Source: Sporosarcina cyprini
Lineage (GTDB): Bacteria; Bacillota; Bacilli; Bacillales_A; Planococcaceae
Reading direction: 5' to 3'
Length of the DNA stretch: 64,000 bases
NCBI RefSeq assembly: GCF_022048975.1
Contig: NZ_JAKMHX010000022.1
Span: forward strand, 62,001-126,000
Position 1 is the stretch's first letter, and each line of letters begins with the position of its first letter. Positions 19,834 through 30,198 of the stretch are shown in pieces. The notes under the pieces were generated by a model. That model had not been told where the DNA came from. It ran no database searches and saw only the letters and a program-made list of their open reading frames with translations. A program made the position numbers and the translations under genes.

Positions 19834-21693
19834 ATGACATTTTTAAATGATTTAAAACACAAGGTACTGCTAGCCGATGGGGCGATGGGTACTTTGCTTT
19901 ATTCTTACGGCATCGACTTTTGTTATGAAGAGTTGAATGTGGAGAAACCAGAAGTCATTGAAAAGATTCACTTAGATTATATTGCAGCAGGTTCCGATAT
20001 CATTCAAACAAACACATATAGTGCCAATGCGCATAAACTTGCACGCTACGGCATGGAAGGCCGAGTGAAGGAGTTCAATGAGGCCGCAATCAAAATCGCG
20101 AAACAAGCCGCGTCATCTGGAGGCCAATATGTACTGGGAACAATCGGCGGACTGCGGGGCATCCGGAAGAGCGAACTGTCGATCCAGGAAGTGCTCACGA
20201 TCGTGCGGGAACAGGCAGACGCCTTGCTGACCGGAGATCCTGATGGACTGCTACTGGAGACGTATTATGATTTCGACGAACTCTCTGCCGTTGTAAAGGA
20301 ACTGCGTCTTATAACAGATCTTCCGATTGTCGCCCAAGTATCGATGGATGAACCAGGGGTATTGCAAAACGGCCTTGTGCTGAATGATGCGCTCCATCAG
20401 TTGGAGGCTATCGGGGCGGACGTCGTCGGCGTAAACTGCCGTCTCGGCCCCTACCATACCATTCAAGCCTTTGAAAAAGTAACGTTGCCGGAGAAAGCCT
20501 TCCTGTCCGCCTCCCCTAATGCCAGCCTTCTCGATGTCGAAGATGGCCGGATCGTTTATGTGTCGGAAGCGGATTATTTCGGGAAAGCCGCTGTCCTTCT
20601 TCGCGACGAAGGCGTGCGGCTCATCGGAGGCTGCTGCGGAACAACGCCGAAACATATCGAAGCGGCTAAAAAACATTTGACTGGTCTAGCTCCGGTGACA
20701 ACGAAAATCGTTACACCGCAAAAACCGATTTTGATCCGCGAGGCGGAACCGGCTGTTCATGAGCCGCTTCACGAGAAAGCCAAAAAAGAGCGGACGATCA
20801 TCGTTGAACTAGATACGCCGCGACATTTAGAGACGGAACAGTATATTGAAGGAGCAAAACTTCTATATGATGCAGGCGTGGCAGCCGTTACCATGGCCGA
20901 CAATTCCCTCGCATCCCCGCGCATTAGCAATATGGCGATGGGCTCGATTTTGAAGTTGCAGAACAATATCCGCCCGCTCGTCCATATCACATGCCGCGAC
21001 CGAAATCTGATCGGTCTGCAATCACATTTAATGGGGCTGGATGCATTAGGAATCCATGATATTCTAGCTGTTACCGGCGATCCTACAAAAGTCGGCGATT
21101 TCCCGGGCGCGACAAGCGTCTACGATGTATCGAGCATGGAATTGCTCCAGTTGATCAAACAATTAAACGAAGGAATTTCATTCACAGGAAAGCCGCTGCG
21201 GAAGAAAGCGAAATTCTCGGTAGCCGGCGCCTTTAATCCGAACGTCCGCGTCCTGGACCGGGCTGTAAAGAGACTTGAAAAGAAGATTGAATGCGGAGCT
21301 GATTACTTCATTACGCAGCCTGTTTATACAAAAGAAAAGATTATTGAAATCCATGAAGCGACGAAACATTTGGAAACCCCCATTTTCCTTGGGATCATGC
21401 CATTAACAAACAGCCGCAATGCCGAATTCCTTCACCATGAAGTACCTGGCATCAAATTGTCCGAGGAGGTCCTTGAAAGGATGCACGCCTGCGGGGAGGA
21501 CCGGGAGAAATCTACAGCAGAAGGCATCGCCATCGCAAAGGAACTGATTGATACGGCTGCGGAGCTGTTCAACGGAATCTATGTCATTACCCCGTTCCTC
21601 CGGTACGACATGTCGCTTGAGTTAGTCCATTACATCCATGAGCTGGATGCACAGAAGGAGAGAGAATTCGCCCATGCCGAAACATCTTATTGA
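19834..21693 (+). CDS. yitJ: Bifunctional homocysteine S-methyltransferase / methylenetetrahydrofolate reductase (YitJ type)
   Basis: 619 aa. Residues 1-300 form a homocysteine-methyltransferase barrel (LLADGAMGTLLYSYG at the start, zinc ligands in GGCCGTTPKHIEAAKK near 270). Residues 330-610 are a MetF-type reductase (CRDRNLIGLQSHLMGLDALG, ILAVTGDPTKVGDFPGA, DYFITQPVYTKEKI). It should make 5-methyl-THF and help methylate homocysteine. First gene after the SAM riboswitch; overlaps metH by 20 bp. Confidence 0.94.
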   Translation: MTFLNDLKHKVLLADGAMGTLLYSYGIDFCYEELNVEKPEVIEKIHLDYIAAGSDIIQTNTYSANAHKLARYGMEGRVKEFNEAAIKIAKQAASSGGQYVLGTIGGLRGIRKSELSIQEVLTIVREQADALLTGDPDGLLLETYYDFDELSAVVKELRLITDLPIVAQVSMDEPGVLQNGLVLNDALHQLEAIGADVVGVNCRLGPYHTIQAFEKVTLPEKAFLSASPNASLLDVEDGRIVYVSEADYFGKAAVLLRDEGVRLIGGCCGTTPKHIEAAKKHLTGLAPVTTKIVTPQKPILIREAEPAVHEPLHEKAKKERTIIVELDTPRHLETEQYIEGAKLLYDAGVAAVTMADNSLASPRISNMAMGSILKLQNNIRPLVHITCRDRNLIGLQSHLMGLDALGIHDILAVTGDPTKVGDFPGATSVYDVSSMELLQLIKQLNEGISFTGKPLRKKAKFSVAGAFNPNVRVLDRAVKRLEKKIECGADYFITQPVYTKEKIIEIHEATKHLETPIFLGIMPLTNSRNAEFLHHEVPGIKLSEEVLERMHACGEDREKSTAEGIAIAKELIDTAAELFNGIYVITPFLRYDMSLELVHYIHELDAQKEREFAHAETSY

Positions 21694-24600
21694 GCAACAA
21701 CTTCAAAACAGAATATTGATCCTTGACGGGGCCATGGGTACGATGCTGCAAGCTGAAGACCTATCCGCGGACGACTTTGGCGGAGAAGAATACGAGGGCT
21801 GTAATGAGTACTTGAACATCCTTCGACCTGATATTCTTCAAAAAATCCATCGCGCTTATTTAGAAGCAGGTGCGGATATTATCAGTACGAATACTTTCGG
21901 CGGCACTCCCCTTGTGCTGAATGAATTTGATCTTGGCCACCGTGCAGAGGAAATCAACCGGCGAGCAGTCGAAATTGCCAAGCAATGCGCTGCTGAGTTC
22001 TCAACACCTGAGTGGCCGCGTTTTGTGGCCGGCGCCATTGGACCGACGACAAAAACTTTGTCTGTGACAGGCGGAATCACATTCGACGCCCTTTCAGAGG
22101 ACTTCTATGTGCAAGCGAAAGCATTGATTGAAGGCGGAGCCGATCTTTTATTAATGGAAACGAGCCAGGATATGCTAAACGTCAAAGCCGGAACGATCGG
22201 CATCAAACGGGCATTTGAGGAAACTGGTATAGAGCTTCCTGTCATGATTTCCGGAACAATCGAGCCGATGGGCACGACACTCGCCGGCCAGAGCATCGAA
22301 GCCTTTTATATTTCCATAGAGCATATCAGGCCGCTTTCCGTTGGGCTGAACTGCGCGACAGGCCCTGAATTTATGACGGATCATTTACGGTCGTTATCAG
22401 ACCTTGCGACCAGCTACGTCACATGCTATCCAAACGCAGGCTTGCCTGACGAGGAAGGGCATTATCATGAATCACCGGAATCCTTGTCGTTGAAGTTGCA
22501 AGGTTTCGCGGAAAAAGGCTGGCTGAACATGGTGGGCGGATGCTGCGGCACGACACCTGCTCATATTAAGGCGATCCGGGAAGCTGTTGACGGGTTGCCG
22601 CCCCGTTCAAAACCGGACTCCGACCACGCGCATACCGTGTCAGGCATCGAACCGCTCGTCTATGACCCGTCCATGCGTCCTTTATTAATTGGAGAACGGA
22701 CGAACGTTATCGGATCCCGGAAATTCAAGCGTCTGATCGTGGATGAGAAATTCGAAGAGGCTTCCGAGATTGCACGGGCCCAAGTGCGCGGCGGAGCGCA
22801 TGTTCTTGATATTTGCCTCGCCAATCCTGATCGCGATGAACTGGAAGATATGAAGAGATTTATGGAAGAAGTCGTTAAAAAGGTTAAGGTTCCTCTCGTC
22901 ATTGATTCAACAGATGAAAAAGTGATCGAGGAAGCTTTGAAATATTCCCAGGGGAAAGCCATTATCAACTCCATTAACCTGGAGGATGGCGAAGAGCGTT
23001 TCGACGCCGTTTTGCCGCTTGTAAAGAAGTTTGGAGCAGCTGTTGTTGTCGGCACAATTGACGAAATAGGAATGGCAGTGACACGCGAGCGAAAGCTGGA
23101 AATCGCGGAGCGTTCCTATGACTTGCTTGTAAACAAATGGGGCCTGGCTCCGGAGGATATCATTTTCGACCCGCTCGTCTTCCCTGTCGGCACGGGCGAT
23201 GAACAATATATTGGATCAGCCGTTGAAACAATCGAAGGTATTCGGTTAATCAAAGAAAAGATGCCTCGCACGTTGACGACGCTTGGCGTAAGTAACGTTT
23301 CCTTCGGATTGCCGCCTGTCGGACGGGAAGTGTTGAACGCGGTCTATCTCTACCACTGTACGCAAGCAGGGCTCGACTATGCGATTGTCAACACAGAAAA
23401 ATTAGAGCGTTACGCATCCATTCCGGAAAAAGAAGTGAAGCTCGCTAATGATCTGTTATTTAACACGACAGATGCAACACTGGCCGAATTCACCGATTTT
23501 TACAGAGATAAAAAGAAGGAAAAGACAGAAGACGATATACCGAAGACTGTTCCTGAGCGGCTCGCTTATTACGTCGTGGAAGGTACGAAAGAGGGACTTA
23601 TACCGGATCTGGAAGCCGCACTCGAAATGTACGACACGCCGCTCGATATAATAAATGGCCCGTTAATGGAGGGCATGGCGGAAGTCGGAAGATTATTCAA
23701 TGACAACCAGCTGATTGTAGCGGAGGTGCTCCAAAGCGCAGAAGTCATGAAGGCTTCCGTTTCGTTCCTGGAAACGTTCATGGAGAAGAAAGAGGATGAT
23801 TCAGGGAAAGGGAAAATCATTCTGGCTACCGTAAAAGGAGACGTCCACGATATTGGGAAAAACCTGGTGGATATCATTTTGAGCAATAATGGCTTTAAAG
23901 TGATCGACATTGGCATTAAGGTCACCCCGGCGACGCTGATTGACGTCATCCGTAAGGAAAAGCCCGACATAATCGGCCTCTCCGGCCTGCTTGTTAAATC
24001 CGCCCAACAGATGGTGCTGACAGCCCAAGACTTTAAAGCGGCCGGCATTGATACACCAGTCATGGTAGGTGGCGCTGCGCTGACCCGCCGGTTTACTGAA
24101 ACGAAAATCGCACCGGAATATGACGGGCCGGTTCTGTATGCAAAGGATGCCATGCAAGGCTTAGATCTCGCAAACCGGCTGCAAAGTGGAGAGAAGGAAG
24201 CCTTGTTAGTGGAACTTGCAGAGAAACAGGAAAAGCGCGCGGAGACAGAAGCCTATCGAGCAACGAGAGATACCGCGGTCGCTGTTCTGCCGCGTCCCGT
24301 CAAAACAGTGAGCGAGGATGTGCCGGTGTTCGTCCCGAAAGACTTGCGTCGTCGCGTCATGAGAGACTATTCAGTAGCCCATCTATATCCTTATGTAAAT
24401 ATGCGGACATTGATCGGCCACCACCTTGGCATGCGAGGCAACGTCGATAAAATGCTTCAAAACAGAGAAGAACGCGCCGTCCAATTACATGAGCTTGTCA
24501 CCGGTTTCTTGGAATCAGGCAACTTGTCCGCTTCCGGCATGTATCAGTTCTTCCCTGCCCAAGCGGACGGCGATGATGTGGTCATCTATGATCCTGAGGA

Positions 24601-25111
24601 TGCGACAAGGGAAATCGAACGCTTTACATTCCCTCGTCAAAGCCGTGAACCATTCCTTTGTCTCGCTGATTATTTGAAACCGGTGAGCAGCGGTATTATG
24701 GACTATGTCTGTTTTATGCAGGTGACTGCCGGGCATGGAGTTCGTAGCTACGCCAACGAATTGAAGGCGAAAGGAAAATTTTTAGAAAGCCACGCCTTCC
24801 AAGCAACCGCTTTGGAACTGGCAGAGGGATTTGCTGAACGTGTTCATCAGGAAATACGGGATCAATGGGGCTTCCCGGATCCGACTGACTTCACGATGCG
24901 CGAACGATTTGCAGCCAAGTACCAAGGCCAGCGTTTCTCGTTCGGGTATCCAGCCTGTCCACGCCTGGAAGATCAAGCCAAATTGTTCGGCCTTCTCAAA
25001 CCGGAGGACATTGGCGTCCATTTAACCGAAGAGTTCATGATGGAACCTGAAGCATCCGTTTCAGCCATTGTGTTTGCTCACCCAGACGCACGATATTTCA
25101 GTATTGATTAA
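21674..25111 (+). CDS. metH: Cobalamin-dependent methionine synthase
   Basis: 1145 aa with all four modules. Homocysteine domain (LDGAMGTMLQAEDL, zinc motif GGCCGTTPAHIKA near 300), pterin domain (LLIGERTNVIGSRKFK near 345), cobalamin domain with the DxHxxG motif in KGDVHDIGKNLVDI near 720, and a C-terminal reactivation domain with HGVRSYANELKAKG. It methylates homocysteine using methyl-B12. The true ATG at 21674 follows AAGGAGAGAG. The B12 need fits with the B12-regulated locus at 58 kb. Confidence 0.97.
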   Translation: MPKHLIEQQLQNRILILDGAMGTMLQAEDLSADDFGGEEYEGCNEYLNILRPDILQKIHRAYLEAGADIISTNTFGGTPLVLNEFDLGHRAEEINRRAVEIAKQCAAEFSTPEWPRFVAGAIGPTTKTLSVTGGITFDALSEDFYVQAKALIEGGADLLLMETSQDMLNVKAGTIGIKRAFEETGIELPVMISGTIEPMGTTLAGQSIEAFYISIEHIRPLSVGLNCATGPEFMTDHLRSLSDLATSYVTCYPNAGLPDEEGHYHESPESLSLKLQGFAEKGWLNMVGGCCGTTPAHIKAIREAVDGLPPRSKPDSDHAHTVSGIEPLVYDPSMRPLLIGERTNVIGSRKFKRLIVDEKFEEASEIARAQVRGGAHVLDICLANPDRDELEDMKRFMEEVVKKVKVPLVIDSTDEKVIEEALKYSQGKAIINSINLEDGEERFDAVLPLVKKFGAAVVVGTIDEIGMAVTRERKLEIAERSYDLLVNKWGLAPEDIIFDPLVFPVGTGDEQYIGSAVETIEGIRLIKEKMPRTLTTLGVSNVSFGLPPVGREVLNAVYLYHCTQAGLDYAIVNTEKLERYASIPEKEVKLANDLLFNTTDATLAEFTDFYRDKKKEKTEDDIPKTVPERLAYYVVEGTKEGLIPDLEAALEMYDTPLDIINGPLMEGMAEVGRLFNDNQLIVAEVLQSAEVMKASVSFLETFMEKKEDDSGKGKIILATVKGDVHDIGKNLVDIILSNNGFKVIDIGIKVTPATLIDVIRKEKPDIIGLSGLLVKSAQQMVLTAQDFKAAGIDTPVMVGGAALTRRFTETKIAPEYDGPVLYAKDAMQGLDLANRLQSGEKEALLVELAEKQEKRAETEAYRATRDTAVAVLPRPVKTVSEDVPVFVPKDLRRRVMRDYSVAHLYPYVNMRTLIGHHLGMRGNVDKMLQNREERAVQLHELVTGFLESGNLSASGMYQFFPAQADGDDVVIYDPEDATREIERFTFPRQSREPFLCLADYLKPVSSGIMDYVCFMQVTAGHGVRSYANELKAKGKFLESHAFQATALELAEGFAERVHQEIRDQWGFPDPTDFTMRERFAAKYQGQRFSFGYPACPRLEDQAKLFGLLKPEDIGVHLTEEFMMEPEASVSAIVFAHPDARYFSID

Positions 25112-25113
25112 CA

Positions 25114-25147
25114 AAAAAGCTGTTCCCGTTAAGGGAGCAGCTTTTTG
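25114..25147 (+). terminator. Terminator of the yitJ-metH operon
   Basis: AAAAAGCTGTTCCC and GGGAGCAGCTTTTT form a long stem with a GTTAA loop immediately after the metH stop. The reverse strand also ends in Ts, so it may serve the convergent coat-protein gene too. Confidence 0.85.
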
Positions 25148-25159
25148 TTGTTCATCATA

Positions 25160-25441
25160 TTAAAAGAAACGTCGTCTCCGTCCAAAACCAGGTCCAGGGC
25201 CAGGGCCAAATCCAGGTCCGTATCCTCCAACCGGAAAAGCAGTTGTCGGCGCTCCCATTACCGTCTCATTCGTTACTGCCACGTAGTGACGAGGTATTTC
25301 TACCATGTGTTGACGATTGACGTTAACAATCGGGTGAATGTAAGGCACTTCTTGTGGAATGAACGTATCGTGATAACGGTATTGTGTTGGGCAAACGACT
25401 GGCTGGACTTGGGAATTCGGGCAACATCCATGTTGCATCAT
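25160..25441 (-). CDS. cotD: CotD-like inner spore coat protein
   Basis: 93 aa from the ATG at 25439-25441 behind AGGAGGTG. Typical CotD features: N-terminal Cys pair (QHGCCPNSQ), PTQYRYHDTFIPQEVPYIHPI, many His/Tyr/Pro, and a Gly-Pro-rich tail ending in RRRRFF. It would be deposited in the inner coat of the forespore under late mother-cell control. It is good evidence that the organism sporulates. Confidence 0.82.
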   Translation of the reverse strand: MMQHGCCPNSQVQPVVCPTQYRYHDTFIPQEVPYIHPIVNVNRQHMVEIPRHYVAVTNETVMGAPTTAFPVGGYGPGFGPGPGPGFGRRRRFF

Positions 25442-25538
25442 GCTTCTCACCTCCTCCCTCTATTACATGCCACAATGGAGGAGAGAAACGGGCGAGCGAC
25501 TATGGGTTCCATGATTAAAAGTTCTACTCCCTGATCGA

Positions 25539-26981
25539 TTACCCTTGTTTTCGCAATTCATTATACGCTTGCAAAGCACGCTTTCTCGCCAATGAATGGT
25601 CGACAATAGGTCTCGGATACGTCAAATCGAGCTGAACATTCGCTTCTCTCAGGAGAGCCGGAGGGGCATCCCATGGTTTATGGATATGCGGCGCCGGCAA
25701 ATCGGCCAATTCAGGAACCCACTTGCGGATATAGTCACCATTCGCATCGAATTTTTCACTTTGGGCAACCGGATTAAAAATCCTAAAATACGGAGCCGCA
25801 TCGATTCCCGTCCCCGCTACCCATTGCCAGCCCATCGCATTGTTCGCCACATCATAATCAACCAACGATTTCCGGAACCAGTCAGCCCCTTCTGTCCACG
25901 GGATAAGCAAGTGTTTTACTAGAAACGACGCAGCTACCATGCGAACCCGATTATGAATGACACCCGTTTTCTGTAATTCACGCATGCCCGCATCAACGAG
26001 AGGATATCCTGTTTGCCCCTGCTTCCACTGATCCAGCTGCTCCTTTGTACCGCTCCAAGGGAATTGCGAGAAATAAGCAATTAGCGGCTCATTCACCATT
26101 TGCGGAAACCAGATGAGCTGATAATAGGCAAAATCTCTCCAAGCCAACTGGCGCAGAAACGACATGACCGATTGATGGACAGCCGGCAGCACCGAGGCGT
26201 CGCTAATTCGTTTGGCTGAATGCCAGATGGACCTTACACTGATATCCCCTGCGGCTATAGCGGGAGAAAGCATGGAGACAGCAGCTATTTCCCCGGCAAA
26301 TAAATCACGTTCCGTTCCGTAATAAAGCAAAGGCTCATCCATAAATTCTTCCCATTTTTCAATTGCACCTTGTTCACCAGGCTCCCACATACTTTCAAAG
26401 CATTCAGCCCAATCTCGATGAACCAGGAAGCCTAACTCTTCGATCGTCAAGGAGGGCCATTTCTCCTCCATCCTTTGTAAAACCGGAACTTGTAAAGGCC
26501 GCGGAACGAGTTCCTCTAAATTTTTCTTCCAAAATGCTGTGAAAACCTTAAAAGGCTCTCCCTTTGAATTTTTAATCGCATACGGATCAAATAACAGATT
26601 TCCTCTGAATATCTGCACGTCGAGATCGAGCAGACGAAGCAGGTCCACAGCCTCTTCGTCTTTTGCCCGGTGCGCCGGTTCAAATCGTTCATTGAAAAAG
26701 ATGCCGTCCGCGTGCGTTTCTTTTGCCAATTCGGCTAAAACGTTTGCGCTTTCTCCCTTACGGATTACTAATTGAACCCCTAAACCGTTCAATCGATTTT
26801 CAAATGCCTGCAATGAACGATGCAGCCACCATAACGACGGGCCGCTTTCGCTAAATGCCTTTTCATCTTCAGGTGTCCAAATAAAGACAGGAATCACCTT
26901 TCCGAGGGATGCCGCTTCAAACAAAGCTGGGTGATCATGCAGCCTCAGATCTTTGCGGAACCATACAATTGTTGTTTTCAT
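25539..26981 (-). CDS. phrB: Deoxyribodipyrimidine photolyase (class I CPD photolyase family)
   Basis: 480 aa. N-terminal antenna domain (TTIVWFRKDLRLHDHPALF), C-terminal FAD domain with GYPLVDAGMRELQKTG, IHNRVRMVAASFLVKHLL and NNAMGWQWVAGTGIDAAPYF. It repairs UV cyclobutane dimers with blue light. ATG at 26981 behind AGAGG. It lies 51 bp after the ABC ATPase gene in the same orientation and is probably the last gene of the hemAT operon. Confidence 0.93.
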   Translation of the reverse strand: MKTTIVWFRKDLRLHDHPALFEAASLGKVIPVFIWTPEDEKAFSESGPSLWWLHRSLQAFENRLNGLGVQLVIRKGESANVLAELAKETHADGIFFNERFEPAHRAKDEEAVDLLRLLDLDVQIFRGNLLFDPYAIKNSKGEPFKVFTAFWKKNLEELVPRPLQVPVLQRMEEKWPSLTIEELGFLVHRDWAECFESMWEPGEQGAIEKWEEFMDEPLLYYGTERDLFAGEIAAVSMLSPAIAAGDISVRSIWHSAKRISDASVLPAVHQSVMSFLRQLAWRDFAYYQLIWFPQMVNEPLIAYFSQFPWSGTKEQLDQWKQGQTGYPLVDAGMRELQKTGVIHNRVRMVAASFLVKHLLIPWTEGADWFRKSLVDYDVANNAMGWQWVAGTGIDAAPYFRIFNPVAQSEKFDANGDYIRKWVPELADLPAPHIHKPWDAPPALLREANVQLDLTYPRPIVDHSLARKRALQAYNELRKQG

Positions 26982-27032
26982 CTCGTTCATCCTCTTAGTA
27001 TGAATTTCCCCGCAGCAACGGGCTTTTTTACA

Positions 27033-27719
27033 CTATCGCTTTCCGTTTTCCTCCAATGTCAATACACCATCCGTCATCTTATAGACTTTGTCGCAGTACT
27101 CGGTTAATCGAATATCATGTGTCACGACAATGGTCGTCGTTCCTTTGCTTTTCGTTTCATGTTTTAGCAGCTCCATGACCTCGTACGCTCTGTCAGAATC
27201 CAGGGATGCAGTCGGTTCATCTGCCAATATAATGGATGGATTCGTGTATAACGCTTTGGCAATGGCAACCCGCTGGCGTTCCCCGCCGGACAAATCGGCA
27301 GGATACTTTTTCCGAAGCTCCCCAATTCCTAAATCCTCATATAGCTGCTCCAGCTCTGCTTTATCCATATTTCCTTTTTTTACCTGATCGAGCAGTTTCA
27401 TCTGCTTATCCACTGTCAGGAAGGGAACGAGGTTGGAAGCCTGCAAGACAAATCCAATTTCTTTTAAGCGGATTTGGGAACGCTCTCGTTCATTCACATT
27501 GGAAATCGGCTGCCCATTTAAGATGACCTCTCCGGACGAGGGTGACAATAACCCGCCGACAATTGTTAAAAACGTACTTTTCCCAGAACCAGAAGGACCA
27601 ATAATGGCAATCAATTCTTTTTCATTCGCCTGAAAATCAGTCTCCTTCAAAGCATCTACTTGCGTCCTTCCGCTTCCGAACGTCTTCTTCACTCGCTGTA
27701 ATTCAAGAACTGTCATCAT
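27033..27719 (-). CDS. ABC exporter ATPase, MacB/HrtA-like
   Basis: About 228 aa. Walker A GPSGSGKST, Q loop VLQASNLVPF, signature LSGGERQRVAIAKAL, Walker B IILADEPTASLD and H loop VVTHD are all present. It pairs with the FtsX-type permease directly upstream. Start is one of two adjacent ATGs behind AGGAGGG. Heme export (HrtA-like) is a guess from the permease type and the globin neighbour. Confidence 0.85.
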   Translation of the reverse strand: MMTVLELQRVKKTFGSGRTQVDALKETDFQANEKELIAIIGPSGSGKSTFLTIVGGLLSPSSGEVILNGQPISNVNERERSQIRLKEIGFVLQASNLVPFLTVDKQMKLLDQVKKGNMDKAELEQLYEDLGIGELRKKYPADLSGGERQRVAIAKALYTNPSIILADEPTASLDSDRAYEVMELLKHETKSKGTTTIVVTHDIRLTEYCDKVYKMTDGVLTLEENGKR

Positions 27720-27721
27720 CC

Positions 27722-28783
27722 TCACCCTCCTATCGCTTTCAATGGATCAATCCGTACAATCGTCATCACAGAGAACACCGCTCCCGCAATCGCAACGACT
27801 ACTAATACAGCGCCGTACACGAGCATTGTAGGGATATCAAAAGAAACTGGCACGGCAGCCGGCAAAAAGGCTCCGGTTACCAAAGTGAGCACCAAGCCGA
27901 TGGCAACCCCAACAAACGCGAGTAAAAATGTTTGGGCGATGACCGATCTAGATAGATAAAAGCTGGAAATCCCTTGCGCTTTCATGACACCAAACATGCT
28001 AATTTTCTGCACCGTCAAGACGTATAAGAAGATGGCAACGATCACAGAAGAGATGATAAATAGAAAGTAGATCATAAAAGTCAGTGTCAAATTCTGCTCG
28101 GTATAGCCAGGCAGATTTTTAATAAACGTTTCGGTTTCAATCACTTCGAGAGAATCGTCTGCAATCTCCTGCATTTCACCTCGGATTACGACCGCATTAA
28201 TCCGATCCTTGTTCGCTTCCACCGCTTCTCCATACTTCACACGATTCAATGTGTCCAAGTCCATGTAAAGCACAGGGGAGGCATTGAACCGGGATGCTTC
28301 CATAAATCCAGTTATTTTAAGCTTAATATCTGTCGATGAGATGCTTAATTCATCTCCTACTGTAAAACCCTCTTCTTTCAAGGAGGCATCTGCAACGACT
28401 TCATTTTCCGCACTGAAAGGATTTCCTTCTGAGATAGCCGGCATTAAAAACTCCTCCGGCCGAATGCCGAACAATGAGACATTCGTCTTCTTTTTCCCAT
28501 TGTTCGCAATGGCACTCATTTGACCAAGGACAGCCGTTTCATTCGCTTTGACATCCTTGGCCTGATCGAGCGTCAAAGAAGACTGATACAGGCTCTTGTC
28601 TGATTCATCCGTCAATACGACCGCATCGGCTTTCCAATTATCGACCGCTTCCCGGTTTAAATTCTTCAACCCAGTCGCCAATCCAGATAAAAAGAAAACC
28701 AAGTAGGCAACAAGCAGCAATACGCTGGTAATGAGCGTAAACCTCAGTTTATTCTTGACGATTTCATTCCACGCTAAAAACAT
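27722..28783 (-). CDS. FtsX/MacB-type ABC permease, possibly HrtB-like
   Basis: 353 aa from the ATG at 28781-28783 behind AAAGGAG. One N-terminal membrane segment (LRFTLITSVLLLVAYLVFFL), a large extracellular domain (residues 45-225), then three membrane segments near 230-345. This is the FtsX arrangement seen in HrtB, which exports heme. It follows the globin sensor gene by 13 bp. Lipid or peptide export remains possible. Confidence 0.8.
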   Translation of the reverse strand: MFLAWNEIVKNKLRFTLITSVLLLVAYLVFFLSGLATGLKNLNREAVDNWKADAVVLTDESDKSLYQSSLTLDQAKDVKANETAVLGQMSAIANNGKKKTNVSLFGIRPEEFLMPAISEGNPFSAENEVVADASLKEEGFTVGDELSISSTDIKLKITGFMEASRFNASPVLYMDLDTLNRVKYGEAVEANKDRINAVVIRGEMQEIADDSLEVIETETFIKNLPGYTEQNLTLTFMIYFLFIISSVIVAIFLYVLTVQKISMFGVMKAQGISSFYLSRSVIAQTFLLAFVGVAIGLVLTLVTGAFLPAAVPVSFDIPTMLVYGAVLVVVAIAGAVFSVMTIVRIDPLKAIGG

Positions 28784-28796
28784 TCTTTTCACTCCT

Positions 28797-30107
28797 TTAT
28801 ATGTGAATTGCCGTCTGATGAAGGCTGTCCGCAGTGGCGGACACTTTCTTCGTCTCTTTCCCGATCTCATGGAACACTTCTAATAGAGCGGCAATATCCG
28901 ATTCCATTTGGTGAATGTCCTGCGCGTTGGAAACGATAGCATTGTGGATCTTTTCAAATTTCAATCTGGATTCACCCGATTTTTCCAGTCCAGCGTGAAC
29001 TCCCTGCCGTACCGTTCCAATTACTTCAACTGTTTGTCTCGTCAGCTCGGTCGATTGTCGAATATGTTCTGTAATCTGCTCCACCGAGTGCTTGGACTGC
29101 TCTGCAAGCGCGCGCACTTCTTTCGCCACAACCGCAAAGCCCCTTCCCGCTTCGCCAGCCCTTGCGGCTTCAATGGAAGCATTCAGCGACAGCAAATTCG
29201 TCTGTTCAGCTATCCCTTTTACGAGACCTGCGATAGAAATGATTTCTTTGGAAGAGCGTGTCAGCTCACCAACAAGTTCCCCCATATGTTCCGTCTCTTC
29301 CATCACGGCTGTCATATGTACATCCAATTCCCTAATCTTTTCGTGACCTTTCTCCGCGTAGGTTCGAATGGCTCCGACATCCTCCACTCTTTTATGAATA
29401 AGCGCCCTCATCCCCGACACATTTCGATTTGCCTCTTCCACTGAAGCATGCGTTTCATCTGTCAAACCTGCCAAATCTTCACTGATCGAAGATATTTTCC
29501 CTTTTAACTCATTCTTCACACGTTCATTTTGCTCTTTTCTTATCATTTCATTATTTCTTTCGTATGCTTCAAGGACAATCTGCATTTCCAGATTCAAAAG
29601 CTTCCCAACAGTTTTGATTGCCCGCTCCTTTTCAGCACTTGATTCCATCGGCTCTGTAATTAACCGTACCAGCACTTGCTCAATCTGATAAAACATCCCG
29701 ACATACCATTTCGGCTCTACTCCCATACGGAAATGGATAGCCGCCAATTTTTCTTTCCTCCGGATCGAATCATCATCAAAGATGCCGTCAAACATGCTCG
29801 TAATGTAATCAGCCAGCACTTTTTTCAAATGGTCCATATTCGAACGTTCCTCAATTAATTCACGTAGCGTCGGCACCTCTAACACTTTTTCATAGAAGAT
29901 AGAAACGATTTCGCCGGCACCTTTTCGGACAAACGGTTCATAACTTTGGAGAAGGGCTAGATCATCCAGTGTAAAATGAATCAGTTCCATCTGTTTCTGC
30001 AATGTGGGGTAAGTGTTGAGCTGGATAACAGGTTTCGGAACTTCTCTCTCATGCGGTTGGTGAACAACCACAGGACGGTTGCTTCTTGTAAAGAATTTGA
30101 TGACCAT
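28797..30107 (-). CDS. hemAT: HemAT-like globin-coupled methyl-accepting chemotaxis protein
   Basis: 436 aa. N-terminal globin-sensor domain (residues 40-190) with probable proximal His in [19 protein letters not shown]-terminal MCP signalling hairpin with the core [20 protein letters not shown] and [13 protein letters not shown]. No membrane segment, so a cytosolic oxygen (heme) sensor signalling to CheA. First gene of a likely operon with the ABC exporter and photolyase. Its promoter overlaps a TGTACA/CAAACGTTTG site. Confidence 0.93.
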   Translation of the reverse strand: MVIKFFTRSNRPVVVHQPHEREVPKPVIQLNTYPTLQKQMELIHFTLDDLALLQSYEPFVRKGAGEIVSIFYEKVLEVPTLRELIEERSNMDHLKKVLADYITSMFDGIFDDDSIRRKEKLAAIHFRMGVEPKWYVGMFYQIEQVLVRLITEPMESSAEKERAIKTVGKLLNLEMQIVLEAYERNNEMIRKEQNERVKNELKGKISSISEDLAGLTDETHASVEEANRNVSGMRALIHKRVEDVGAIRTYAEKGHEKIRELDVHMTAVMEETEHMGELVGELTRSSKEIISIAGLVKGIAEQTNLLSLNASIEAARAGEAGRGFAVVAKEVRALAEQSKHSVEQITEHIRQSTELTRQTVEVIGTVRQGVHAGLEKSGESRLKFEKIHNAIVSNAQDIHQMESDIAALLEVFHEIGKETKKVSATADSLHQTAIHI

Positions 30108-30136
30108 TTGTAACTTCCCCTTCCACTAGCTGATTC

Positions 30137-30185
30137 CTATATTATGAATGCTAGTTCCTCACTATGTCAAACGTTTGTACATAGT
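30137..30185 (-). promoter_or_regulatory. hemAT promoter with TGTACAAACGTTTGACA operator-like site
   Basis: The minus strand carries TTGACA, about 18 bp, and CATAAT. The -35 hexamer is inside TATGTACAAACGTTTGACAT (about 30164-30183), whose core CAAACGTTTG is a perfect palindrome. A near-identical sequence differing by a one-base deletion lies in front of the B12-type regulator at 30705-30718. Confidence 0.6.
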
Positions 30186-30198
30186 TTGCTAACATCTC

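Noticed and set aside
21638..21673. Upstream extension of metH
   Set aside because: The earlier start is inside yitJ without a ribosome site; the ATG at 21674 follows AAGGAG and matches the family.
27008..27028. CCCG/CGGG hairpin followed by TTTTTT on the plus strand between the ABC and photolyase genes
   Set aside because: It faces against the direction of transcription, so it would not end the operon. Only four base pairs.
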